From CAZALT01 sp964485515 (lineage in GTDB: Bacteria > Actinomycetota > Acidimicrobiia > Acidimicrobiales > Acidimicrobilacustridaceae): a stretch of 5,756 bases of DNA. The DNA is taken from assembly GCA_964485515.1 (NCBI GenBank), contig CAZALT010000202.1, positions 1-5,756 of the forward strand. Direction: 5' to 3'. Of the stretch, positions 1-5,756 are shown piece by piece (the stretch's first letter is position 1; each line of letters starts with the position of its first letter). A program made the translations under genes and the position numbers. The notes beneath the pieces were generated by a model. The model saw only the letters and a program-made list of their open reading frames with translations, was not told the DNA's origin and searched no databases.

Positions 1-626
1 GCTTCTTCGACGGCGTCCCAGACCGAGAGGTCGTCGCCGACGAGGTTGGTGCGGGTGAGGGGAGGCACGACCACGCCGACCTGCAGGGTCGATCCCGCGT
101 CGCGGAGCTGCCCGTAGAGGCACTCCATGATCGACAGCTGGGCGTTCTTGGTCACGGCGTAGGGGGACGTGATGCGGCTGGTGCCGTGGATGCCGGCACC
201 CGATGTCGTGGCGTACACCGCAGCCGGATGGGCGGCGGCGATCATGCGGGGGACGAACGCCTTGATGCAGTGGAGCAGGCCGAGCACGTTGGTGTCGATG
301 GCGGAACGCCACACGTCGAGGTCGGGGTCGAGCAGCGACCCACCCGACGGGGCGCCGGCGTTGAAGAGGGCGACGTCGACCCCACCGAAGCGCTCCCACG
401 CCGCGGCGGCGAGGTTCTCGACCTGGGCGAGATCACCGATGTCGGTGGGGACGCCGATCACGTCGGCACCCGTGGAGCGCAGGTGGTCGACGGTCTCGTC
501 AAGGCGGTCCTGGCGGCGGGCAGCGAGCACGAGCTGAGCACCACGCTTCGCGAGCAGCGCCGCGGTGGCCCGTCCGATGCCGGTCGATCCGCCGGTGATG
601 ACCACCGTCGATCCGTTCAAATCCAT
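1..626 (-). CDS. Short-chain dehydrogenase/reductase (SDR), C-terminus cut off by window edge
   Basis: This is a classical SDR, an NAD(P)(H)-dependent soluble oxidoreductase of alcohol/ketone groups. 208 residues are visible and the frame is still open at the left edge; classical SDRs are usually about 250 residues, so roughly 40-60 residues (substrate lid and C-terminus) are missing. Seen: the Rossmann glycine motif TGGSTGIG at residues 11-18, FNAG at 88-91, and the full catalytic tetrad N113, S142, Y156, K160 (YAVTK). Arginines R37-R38 just after the second beta strand suggest NADP(H) over NAD(H), which is inference. The start is ATG at 626, preceded by GAGGA (634-638) with a 7-nt gap; the ATG just upstream is out of frame. 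It is divergent from the crotonase gene and shares its control region. The substrate is unknown; a hydroxyacyl-CoA, alcohol or aldehyde would suit the neighbours. Confidence 0.93.
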   Translation of the reverse strand, partial: MDLNGSTVVITGGSTGIGRATAALLAKRGAQLVLAARRQDRLDETVDHLRSTGADVIGVPTDIGDLAQVENLAAAAWERFGGVDVALFNAGAPSGGSLLDPDLDVWRSAIDTNVLGLLHCIKAFVPRMIAAAHPAAVYATTSGAGIHGTSRITSPYAVTKNAQLSIMECLYGQLRDAGSTLQVGVVVPPLTRTNLVGDDLSVWDAVEE

Positions 627-661
627 GGTCGGGTCCTCGCATGATCGGGGGCTGAACAGTC

Positions 662-677
662 CTGCAGTTGACCGCAG
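662..677. promoter_or_regulatory. Weak second copy of the shared operator-like motif
   Basis: The minus-strand reading CTGCGGTCAACTGCAG agrees with the strong copy at 686-701 at 10 of 16 positions and keeps both outer TGC/GCA blocks. It lies between the SDR start and the strong copy, with centres about two helical turns apart. This could be a low-affinity second site or chance; on its own it would not be called. Confidence 0.25.
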
Positions 678-685
678 AACCAAGA

Positions 686-701
686 TTGCAGCTTACTGCA
701 A
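686..701. promoter_or_regulatory. Operator-like dyad TTGCAG-CTTA-CTGCAA
   Basis: A perfect 6-bp inverted repeat with a 4-bp centre lies in an A/T-richer island between the divergent SDR and crotonase genes. Size and symmetry suit a dimeric helix-turn-helix repressor such as a TetR-family protein (inference; no regulator gene is in the window). Two close relatives lie upstream of the luxE-type gene: 4747-4762 (13 of 16 identical, same orientation) and 4765-4780 (12 of 16, inverted). It overlaps the proposed -35 and spacer of the crotonase promoter, so binding there would be expected to repress. Confidence 0.6.
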
Positions 702-714
702 AAAGTCTTACGTT
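686..714 (+). promoter_or_regulatory. Possible promoter for the crotonase transcript
   Basis: TTGCAG (686-691) and TACGTT (709-714) are separated by exactly 17 bp. The -10 fits the loose TANNNT form common in actinobacteria; the -35 matches TTGACA at only three positions. The -10 is followed after 7 nt by ATG at 722, the spacing typical of leaderless actinobacterial transcripts. The dyad at 686-701 covers the -35. No start-site data are available. Confidence 0.35.
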
Positions 715-721
715 GGCCTCC

Positions 722-793
722 ATGAACTCCATCGTCGAAGCGGTCCACGAACGCCGCCGGTGCCCGACACTCGGATCGAGCGTGACCTCATGA
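722..793 (+). CDS. Possible 23-codon leader ORF coupled to the crotonase gene
   Basis: An ATG at 722 opens a 23-residue frame (begins MNSIVEAVHERRR) that ends with TGA at 791-793. This stop overlaps the crotonase start as ATGA, the classic arrangement for translational coupling. No Shine-Dalgarno precedes the ATG, but TACGTT stands 7 nt upstream, so it could be translated from a leaderless mRNA. The crotonase start has only a weak ribosome site, which would make coupling useful. The peptide has no recognisable domain or obvious attenuator run of codons. Chance is a serious alternative because short open frames are easy in high-GC DNA. Confidence 0.3.
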   Translation: MNSIVEAVHERRRCPTLGSSVTS

Positions 794-1626
794 GCGACTA
801 CCGAACGCTGCTGTTCGACGTCGATGCCGGCATCGCGACCATCACCCTCAACCGACCGGAGGTGCGCAACGCGTTCGGCGACGGCATGGGCCATGAGCTC
901 AGCGATGCGTACCGCCGCTGCGACGAAGACGACGACGTCCGGGCCGTCGTGCTGACGGGGACGCCGCCGGCATTCTGTGCCGGTGCTGACCTGGCAGAAG
1001 GCGGGGCGACGTTCCGCAAGCGCGACGACGCCACCTTCAGCGCCGCGGCGCTGCCCGTGCGGGCGTGGGATGTGCGCAAGCCCGTCATCGCCGCGGTGAA
1101 CGGCCATGCCATCGGGGTTGGGTTCACCATGGTGCTGCAGTGCGACATCCGCATCTTCGCCGCCGACGCGAAGTACGGCATCGTCCAGGTGCGCCGCGGC
1201 GTGATGGGCGACGGCTACAGCCATTGGACCCTGCCTCGCATCGCGGGCATGGGCGGTGCCGCCGAAGTGTTGCTCACTGGGCGGACCTTCAACGGTCAGG
1301 AGATGCGGGAGCTCGGCGTGGGAACCCGCGTGCTGGCCAACGACGAGGTGCTGCCCGCCGCGCTCGAGGTGGCGCGGGACATCGCGGTGAACACCGCGCC
1401 GAACAGCGTCGCGGCCAGCAAGGCGTTGCTGTGGGCCACCTGGGACGAGGACGCGGCGCGCGTCGAGCGGCTCGAAACCGCGTTGCACCACGTCCTCATG
1501 GCGCATCCCGACGCCCGCGAAGGGGTGATGGCGTTCCTCGACAAGCGAGACCCCGACTGGGCTGGACGGGTGAGCACGGACTTCCCGACCGACTGGCAGG
1601 ACGACGCGGGCCCACACGACATCTGA
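790..1626 (+). CDS. Enoyl-CoA hydratase/isomerase (crotonase) family protein, isomerase-like active site
   Basis: 278 residues, a normal crotonase length. Seen: N-terminal strand TITLNRPEVRNAF (17-29), the oxyanion-hole segment AFCAGADL (61-68), and the second oxyanion segment AVNGHAIGVGF (102-112) followed by CDIR (118-121). The two catalytic glutamates of true hydratases (E144 and E164 of rat mitochondrial crotonase) align with T113 and Q133. An acidic residue, D141 in RRGVMGDG, sits where PaaG-type enoyl-CoA isomerases carry their catalytic aspartate (PDGG-like segment). Double-bond isomerisation of an unsaturated acyl-CoA is therefore more likely than hydration (inference). The start is ATG 790; the ribosome site is weak (GGA and GAG within 773-780) and an in-frame extension to 565 would run through the control region. 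The gene is divergent from the SDR and convergent with the luxE-luxC pair. Confidence 0.9.
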   Translation: MSDYRTLLFDVDAGIATITLNRPEVRNAFGDGMGHELSDAYRRCDEDDDVRAVVLTGTPPAFCAGADLAEGGATFRKRDDATFSAAALPVRAWDVRKPVIAAVNGHAIGVGFTMVLQCDIRIFAADAKYGIVQVRRGVMGDGYSHWTLPRIAGMGGAAEVLLTGRTFNGQEMRELGVGTRVLANDEVLPAALEVARDIAVNTAPNSVAASKALLWATWDEDAARVERLETALHHVLMAHPDAREGVMAFLDKRDPDWAGRVSTDFPTDWQDDAGPHDI

Positions 1627-1643
1627 ACGAGGTCTGAACGCCT

Positions 1644-1683
1644 GCGCACCGGTGGAGACCACGTCCCCTCCCCACCGGTGCGC
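1644..1683. terminator. Bidirectional stem-loop between convergent genes
   Basis: A perfect 12-bp inverted repeat, GCGCACCGGTGG (1644-1655) and CCACCGGTGCGC (1672-1683), encloses a 16-nt loop. It sits in the 73-bp gap between the stop of the crotonase (1626) and the stop of the luxC-type gene (1700), so one hairpin could serve both transcripts. Neither side has a U-run, so it is not a textbook intrinsic terminator; U-poor hairpins are common ends in high-GC actinobacteria. An outer pair, CTGAACG (1634-1640) with CGTTCAG (1697-1703), could extend the fold. Confidence 0.6.
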
Positions 1684-1699
1684 GTTCGTCGTGGGCCGT

Positions 1700-3178
1700 T
1701 CAGCCGACCGCGGTGGCCGGCTCCTGGTAGGTGGCGCCGGTCCACATCGGGAACACGGTGTTCGGGTCACAGGTCTCGTCGGTGATCCACTTGCACATGC
1801 GACGCATCGGTTCGATGGCGTCCTGGGGTCCGACTCCGGTGACGCTGCAGGCGTAGCCGAGCGACACGAGGCGTTGCGCGCCATAGAGCGGAAGCTCATC
1901 GCGGATCTGGGTCTTGAGGCTGTCGGGGTAGATCCCGACGGTCTGGGTGTAGGCGTTGACGGCGTCGGTGACCTTGTCGAGGGTGGCGACGGGGACGAGG
2001 TTGGCGGTCTTGCCGCTGAGCATGGGGGCGTAGTCGATGGCCTCGTCGAACTGGGACACGATGACGGCGCCTTCGTTGTCCTCACCGCCGATGATCTTGA
2101 AGAACGTGTCGTCGATTCGGGTGCCGTCGAGGTGCTCGCGCAGCGACTGGTCGAAAGATCGTGGTTTGGTCGAGATGTGGTCGGGCAGGTTCACGAGGTA
2201 GCCGTAGATCATCTCGCCGAGCCGGTTGAGCTTGACCAGGTCGGCGTCACTTGTACCTGACAGGACGTAGATGACGCGGGCGCAGGCGCAGCCTTCTTGG
2301 TTGGCGACGCCGATGTCGCACGCGGCGCGCACCGCGACCTCGTGCATCGTCTCGTCGGATTCGAACGCTTCGGGTCCGATGATGGTGGCGCTGCGCTTGG
2401 GGTCGAGTGAGATGAGCTCGAGGCCGGGTTGGATGTACTGGGTGACGTGCTTCATGGCGGCGAATCCACCCCACGCCACGATCTTCTCGATGTTCTTCGG
2501 TTGGTACAGCTCCTGCTCGACCGCTTCGTCGCCGCCCTTCCAGTAGCCGATCGCCAGGTGCTTGGTCACGGGGTGGTCGGGGGCGATGTCGGCCAAGGTG
2601 CGGGCGATGGCGATGGCGGTGAGCGGATCGTTCGATGGGGCCTTGATGATGGCGTCGCTGCGGCACAACGCGTTGCGGATGATCGTCATGGCCGACACGA
2701 CACCGCCGTTGCCGGCCGGGATGTGCAGGGTGCGCGCCCCGAAGGCGCGCACGGCGACGTCGCGGCCGTCGTCGAGCGTGGACGTCACCCACCCGTCGAG
2801 GTAGTCGCGGCCGACGCCGTCCTCGGCCATGGCCTCGAGACGGGCCCGTTCGAACACGAAGGGCAGGCCCACGTAGCTGTTGCGCAACAAGCTGGCCGGG
2901 TAGGGCGCAGCGCTGAGCCCGGCCTCATAGGCCGCCTGCAGGTGCGGGTTCGTGTTGATGTCGAGGTGCGTGCCGAGCTCGACGAGCACGTCGATGATCT
3001 CGTCGAGCGGAATCTCGTGGATGTCGGCGAGCATGGCCGGGCTCTTGAGGGGCACCCGGTCGAGGTGGGCCGAGACGTCGGGGCCGGTGAAGGTGAACGA
3101 CGATCGGCCGCCGAAGGTCACGGCGTCGTCTTCGATCAGCTCGCCACGCAGGAACAGGGGGACGTTGAACTCGCTCAC
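1700..3178 (-). CDS. LuxC-type acyl-CoA / acyl-protein reductase
   Basis: 492 residues, close to Vibrio LuxC (about 480). Family members use NADPH to reduce an acyl thioester, received through an active-site cysteine, to a fatty aldehyde. Seen: the nucleotide-binding segment HIPAGNGGVVSA (152-163), IIKAPSNDP (177-185), the stretch DHPVTKHLAIGYWKGGDEAVEQ (201-222), VAWGGFAAMKH (234-244), and the cysteine region NQEGCACAR (293-301). C297 is the likely nucleophile, with C299 as alternative, by analogy with the LuxC/aldehyde-dehydrogenase cysteine. The start is GTG at 3178, preceded by AAGGG (3188-3192) with a 9-nt gap; it overlaps the luxE-type stop as GTGA, so the pair is almost certainly one operon with coupled translation. 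A frame extension to 3325 would lie inside the luxE-type gene and is not used. The acyl chain accepted is unknown. Confidence 0.9.
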   Translation of the reverse strand: MSEFNVPLFLRGELIEDDAVTFGGRSSFTFTGPDVSAHLDRVPLKSPAMLADIHEIPLDEIIDVLVELGTHLDINTNPHLQAAYEAGLSAAPYPASLLRNSYVGLPFVFERARLEAMAEDGVGRDYLDGWVTSTLDDGRDVAVRAFGARTLHIPAGNGGVVSAMTIIRNALCRSDAIIKAPSNDPLTAIAIARTLADIAPDHPVTKHLAIGYWKGGDEAVEQELYQPKNIEKIVAWGGFAAMKHVTQYIQPGLELISLDPKRSATIIGPEAFESDETMHEVAVRAACDIGVANQEGCACARVIYVLSGTSDADLVKLNRLGEMIYGYLVNLPDHISTKPRSFDQSLREHLDGTRIDDTFFKIIGGEDNEGAVIVSQFDEAIDYAPMLSGKTANLVPVATLDKVTDAVNAYTQTVGIYPDSLKTQIRDELPLYGAQRLVSLGYACSVTGVGPQDAIEPMRRMCKWITDETCDPNTVFPMWTGATYQEPATAVG

Positions 3179-4605
3179 AGCTGCACGCCCTTCATGAAGT
3201 CGACGGCTTCTTCGGCGAAGCTCTGCGTGGCGTTGCACGTGATGCGGTCGTCGTCGATGCCCTCCTTCTCGGTGTAGCGGACGATGTCGTCGGCGATGTG
3301 CACGCTGGTGCGCCCGCAGGCACACGGGGTGTCCCAGTCGATGGTGAGCTCGTCGCCGGTGATCACGCCACCCCAGTGGCTGTCCGACAGCAGGTCGTAG
3401 AACGCACCGCGGCCGGTGGCCACACCGGTGCGGGGGAGCGGTTCGCTGGTGACCGGGTCGAGGACGAACGGGATGACCCAGGGCATGACGTGGTAGCGGT
3501 CCTCGTCGCAGCGCCAGTGGAACGTGCCGCCCTCGGAGAACCCGTAGCCCTTGCGGAGCCGGTCGACGCCCAGGAACTGCTTGACCACGTCGAGCCAGTT
3601 GTCGGGCAGCACGGCACCCTTCATGCCGCCACCGGTGAGGATGATCGAGTCGGGGGCGAAGACCTGCTCGGCACCGCGTTCGATGCCGGCGACGGCCATG
3701 TCGTAGAGGTGCTGGGCGGTGCCGACCGTGAAGATCCGTCGTCCCGCCAGCTGCTCGGTCATCTCCTCGATGAAGCGCGTCATATCTGCGGGCATCTTGA
3801 CCAGTTGCGCTTCGAACGCCTCCTTCTTGGCGAGCAGGTCGGGCGAGATCTCGACCTTGTCCATCTCACCCTTCGCCGCCGCGATGCGCAGCTGGCTGGC
3901 GAGCACCAGCAGGTCTGAGTCGATGCCGAAGTCGTAGAGCTCGTGGAACCGCGACCGGTCACCACCGCAGAACGCGTCGATGAGCTGCGGGATGGTGCGC
4001 AGCACCCCAACGGTTCCCTTGGAGAAGTTCGGCCACACGACGTCGACTGCCGCGTTGAGCTGCTCCTCGGTGGGCTCGGTGCCGAACTCCTGGAACATGA
4101 ACTTGTGCCACGACTGCATGCCGTAGACAGTCATCTTCTTGGACTTCGGGATGAGTGACATCGTGCCGGTGGTGCCCGATGAGGTGAGCACGTTCAGCTC
4201 GCTCTGGGCGTCGATGCGCTCGACGAACTCGGTGAGGCCCGAGCACCCGTCGAGGTCGACGTGGGCGAGGTCGTACACCGTCTGCTTGTCGAGCCACTTG
4301 GCCAGCAGGTCGAAGCGCTTGTTGATCAGCAGCGATGCCGGGTACGACTTGAACGCCGTGTGGGCGAACATCAGCGGCACGACGTCGTCGAACTCGACGA
4401 CCTCGGTGATCCCGTGCTTGTCGGCGAGCTTGTGCAGGATCTCGATGCCCTCGTAGTGCTCGGCGAAGCGCAGTGCCATGGCCCGGCGCTGCACCTCGGC
4501 GAGGGTGTCCCGGTCGACGCTCTCGAGCTGGTTCACCGAGTTGTCGAACAGCCCCATCGGGTCGGTCAGCAGCTGCTCGGCCGCTTTGTCGAGGTCGTCG
4601 ATCAT
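3175..4605 (-). CDS. LuxE-type acyl-protein synthetase (fatty acid-activating, adenylate-forming)
   Basis: 476 residues. LuxE-family enzymes adenylate a free fatty acid with ATP and hold it on a cysteine for reduction by LuxC. Seen: the phosphate-binding loop TSSGTTGT (141-148), TGGG (324-327), the adenine-side motif YGFSEGG (354-360), HVMPWVIPFVLDPVT (372-386), which closely resembles the PWV...LDPVT segment of luminous LuxE, ITGDEL (415-420), and CACGR (428-432). C457 near the C-terminus (RITCNAT) may match the acyl-accepting cysteine of Vibrio LuxE (inference). It is about 100 residues longer than Vibrio LuxE (about 370-380), with extra sequence at the N-terminus and between residues 175 and 290. 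The start is ATG 4605, supported by a strong GAAGGAG (4614-4620) with an 8-nt gap. It is the first gene of the luxE-luxC operon. Confidence 0.9.
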   Translation of the reverse strand: MIDDLDKAAEQLLTDPMGLFDNSVNQLESVDRDTLAEVQRRAMALRFAEHYEGIEILHKLADKHGITEVVEFDDVVPLMFAHTAFKSYPASLLINKRFDLLAKWLDKQTVYDLAHVDLDGCSGLTEFVERIDAQSELNVLTSSGTTGTMSLIPKSKKMTVYGMQSWHKFMFQEFGTEPTEEQLNAAVDVVWPNFSKGTVGVLRTIPQLIDAFCGGDRSRFHELYDFGIDSDLLVLASQLRIAAAKGEMDKVEISPDLLAKKEAFEAQLVKMPADMTRFIEEMTEQLAGRRIFTVGTAQHLYDMAVAGIERGAEQVFAPDSIILTGGGMKGAVLPDNWLDVVKQFLGVDRLRKGYGFSEGGTFHWRCDEDRYHVMPWVIPFVLDPVTSEPLPRTGVATGRGAFYDLLSDSHWGGVITGDELTIDWDTPCACGRTSVHIADDIVRYTEKEGIDDDRITCNATQSFAEEAVDFMKGVQL

Positions 4606-4613
4606 CTGGTCGT

Positions 4614-4620
4614 CTCCTTC
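4614..4620 (-). promoter_or_regulatory. Strong ribosome binding site GAAGGAG for the luxE-type gene
   Basis: Read on the minus strand, GAAGGAG ends 8 nt before the ATG at 4605. It is the best ribosome site in the window and decides the start against the in-frame GTG at 4743, which has no such site and lies beside the operator region. Confidence 0.75.
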
Positions 4621-4700
4621 GTGGCGCGGTCCGGGCCGGATCGAAGCGATCACGGCGCGGCGCGCGTGGTGTGGTCCGGAGAGACGCCGGCGCCTGGCCG

Positions 4701-4714
4701 GCCGCCATGGCGGC
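4701..4714. repeat. 14-bp perfect palindrome in the luxE leader
   Basis: GCCGCCATGGCGGC is a perfect palindrome about 100 bp upstream of the luxE-type start, within a G/C-only stretch that also contains GGCCGGCC-like self-complementary sequence. With no loop it is a poor RNA hairpin; it could be a protein site or simply a by-product of high G+C. No second copy was seen in the window. Confidence 0.25.
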
Positions 4715-4746
4715 ACGCGTCCTCCATCTGTGAAGGGTGACACAAC

Positions 4747-4762
4747 ATGTAGCTAACTGCAA
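4747..4762. promoter_or_regulatory. Operator-like motif, copy upstream of luxE-luxC
   Basis: ATGTAGCTAACTGCAA matches the dyad at 686-701 at 13 of 16 positions, including the whole right half ACTGCAA. It lies about 140 bp upstream of the luxE-type ATG in an A/T-richer patch, where a promoter would be expected. No convincing -35/-10 pair could be assigned here. Confidence 0.55.
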
Positions 4763-4764
4763 GA

Positions 4765-4780
4765 GTGCATTTAGCTGCAT
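4765..4780. promoter_or_regulatory. Operator-like motif, adjacent inverted copy upstream of luxE-luxC
   Basis: Read on the minus strand as ATGCAGCTAAATGCAC, it matches the 686-701 dyad at 12 of 16 positions and keeps the TGCA blocks at both ends. Its centre is about 18 bp from that of the neighbouring copy, so two repressor dimers could sit side by side. It lies between the stop of the luciferase-like gene (4806) and the luxE-type gene. Confidence 0.5.
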
Positions 4781-4805
4781 TTAACCGAGGCGGGGACCCG
4801 ACTGA

Positions 4806-5756
4806 TCAGGTCGACGCGTCGCGTAGGGCGGTGGCGAAGTCGGCGATGAGGTCGTCGGATGCCTGGTAGCCGGGGAAGTAGGCGCAGATCCGGTCGCAGT
4901 GGCCGAAGCGAGCCACGATCTCGGCCGCGGCCTGTTTGGGTGTGCCGTACACGGCGATGGTGGTGAAGACGTCGTCGTCGATCAGCTCGCCCAGCGCGGC
5001 CCAGTCGCCTTGTTTCGACAGCCGGTTCAGCTCGGGCTGCAGCGATTCCCACCCTTCGACCTCGAGCACCGGGCGATATGACGGCGTCGACGCGTAGAAC
5101 CCCACGACGAACCGGGCGGCCCGGGCCGCTTCGAGCTCCTCGTCGGTGCGGCCGACTGCGACGATGACCTCGGCGGTGATCTCGATGTCGGAGCGGTCAC
5201 GGCCCGCGGCGACGAGGCCGGCTTCGATGGCGGGCATGGTTCGCTCGGCCATGTGGCGACCGCTGTTGAACGGCATGACCAGGATGCCGTCGGCAACCTC
5301 GGCTGCCATCTGGTTCATGCGCGGACCGAGCGCCCCGACGAGCACCTTGGGCGTCCCGAACGGGTTCGGCCCCGGGTTGAACGCCGGGGTCATCAGCGTG
5401 TGGCGCGTGTAATCGCCCTCGACCGTGAGACGGCTGCCGTCCTGCCACGAGGTGAGGATCGCCTTGATGGCGGTCGTCCACTCGCGCATCTGGGCGACCG
5501 GTCGGTCCCACTGGGCGCCGTAGCGGTTCTCGATGTGGGCCTTGACCTGCGAACCGAGGCCCAGGCGGAACCGGCCTTCGGAGTACTGGTGCAGGTCGTA
5601 GGCGGCGTGCGCGAGGTGCAGGGGACTGCGGGGGAAGGCGATGGCGACGTTGGTCATCAGGTCCAGCGAGCATTGCGGCGCGGCCACGACGAGCGGGAAG
5701 AACACGTCGTGCGCGTTCTCGAACGAGAAGACCCCGTCGACGCCGGTCTGTTCGAG
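4806..5756 (-). CDS. Luciferase-like (LLM) F420-dependent oxidoreductase, N-terminus cut off by window edge
   Basis: 316 residues are visible and the frame is open at the right edge; relatives are about 330-350 residues, so only the first strand and loop are missing. The fold is that of bacterial luciferase, a TIM barrel using F420 or flavin. Seen (visible numbering): GVDGVFSFENAHDVFFPL (5-22), the TNVAIAFPRSPLHLAH segment (35-50), and the family signature SEGRFRLGLGSQ (59-70). Later come the LGPRMNQMAAEVADGILVMPF region and a C-terminal ELNRLSKQGDW followed by LIDDDVFTTIAVYGTP. These resemble the actinobacterial MSMEG_2256-type F420 family (recalled, not searched). The GTG at 5705 is an internal valine, not the start. 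Same strand as the luxE-type gene but separated by 200 bp with operators, so probably a separate transcript, or partly read through because no terminator is visible. Substrate unknown; it should not be equated with light-producing LuxA/LuxB. Confidence 0.9.
   Translation of the reverse strand, partial: LEQTGVDGVFSFENAHDVFFPLVVAAPQCSLDLMTNVAIAFPRSPLHLAHAAYDLHQYSEGRFRLGLGSQVKAHIENRYGAQWDRPVAQMREWTTAIKAILTSWQDGSRLTVEGDYTRHTLMTPAFNPGPNPFGTPKVLVGALGPRMNQMAAEVADGILVMPFNSGRHMAERTMPAIEAGLVAAGRDRSDIEITAEVIVAVGRTDEELEAARAARFVVGFYASTPSYRPVLEVEGWESLQPELNRLSKQGDWAALGELIDDDVFTTIAVYGTPKQAAAEIVARFGHCDRICAYFPGYQASDDLIADFATALRDAST

Noticed and set aside
565..789. Longer N-terminus for the crotonase starting at 565
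   Set aside because: It would overlap the SDR start and read through the operator dyad; homology begins just after the ATG at 790.
499..2085. A 528-residue minus-strand open frame across the crotonase gene
   Set aside because: It is rich in Arg, Ser, Pro and Thr, has no family motif and lies antisense to the well-supported crotonase and out of frame with the SDR and LuxC-type genes; it is a high-GC shadow.
2429..3277. A 282-residue plus-strand open frame opposite the luxC-type gene
   Set aside because: It mirrors codons of the minus-strand gene, has repetitive Gly/Val/Asp/His composition and no domain.
4606..4743. Upstream GTG start at 4743 for the luxE-type gene
   Set aside because: The extra 46 residues are Arg/Pro-rich low-complexity sequence, there is no ribosome site, and the ATG at 4605 has a strong GAAGGAG.
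4650..4748. A 32-codon minus-strand ORF in the luxE leader
   Set aside because: It has no ribosome site, no leaderless -10 spacing, no overlap with luxE and no recognisable content.
4791..4800. CGGG-GA-CCCG as a terminator for the luciferase-like gene
   Set aside because: A 4-bp stem with a 2-nt loop is too small and too tight, and there is no U-run.
1700..5756. A bioluminescence operon
   Set aside because: There are no luxA, luxB or luxD homologues in the window, and the luciferase-fold gene looks like an F420-dependent actinobacterial oxidoreductase; light production is not supported.

Overview
The window is G+C-rich with dense G/C-ending codons, and long shadow reading frames lie opposite every real gene. 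Together with an F420-dependent luciferase-like oxidoreductase of a family known mainly from actinobacteria, this points to a high-GC actinomycete (Mycobacteriales or Acidimicrobiia would both fit). The lineage is an inference from composition and protein family; there is no rRNA or other marker here.

Layout. (1) A short-chain dehydrogenase on the minus strand starts at 626 and runs off the left edge. (2) A divergent intergenic region (627-789) holds a 16-bp dyad, a possible promoter and a possible 23-codon leader ORF (722-793) whose stop overlaps the next start. (3) A crotonase-superfamily protein on the plus strand (790-1626) lacks both hydratase glutamates. (4) A strong stem-loop (1644-1683) separates it from the convergent next genes. 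(5) A LuxC-type acyl reductase (1700-3178) and a LuxE-type acyl-protein synthetase (3175-4605) lie on the minus strand, transcribed luxE then luxC with a 4-nt GTGA overlap. (6) A 200-bp intergenic stretch (4606-4805) holds two more copies of the dyad seen in region 2. (7) A luciferase-like F420-dependent oxidoreductase on the minus strand (4806-5756) lacks its N-terminus because of the window edge.

How it may work together. LuxE-type proteins activate a fatty acid as acyl-AMP and pass it to a cysteine; LuxC-type proteins reduce the bound acyl group to an aldehyde with NADPH. The two make a fatty-acid reductase without the luxA, luxB or luxD genes of marine bacteria. The dehydrogenase, the isomerase-like crotonase and the luciferase-like oxidoreductase are plausible partners in making or consuming acyl-CoA and aldehyde intermediates. 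The most informative regulatory signal is the shared motif, best copy TTGCAGCTTACTGCAA, found in both intergenic control regions and not noticed inside the genes. It suggests that one regulator, encoded outside the window, controls the dehydrogenase/crotonase pair and the luxE-luxC pair as one regulon. The real substrate cannot be read from the sequence.
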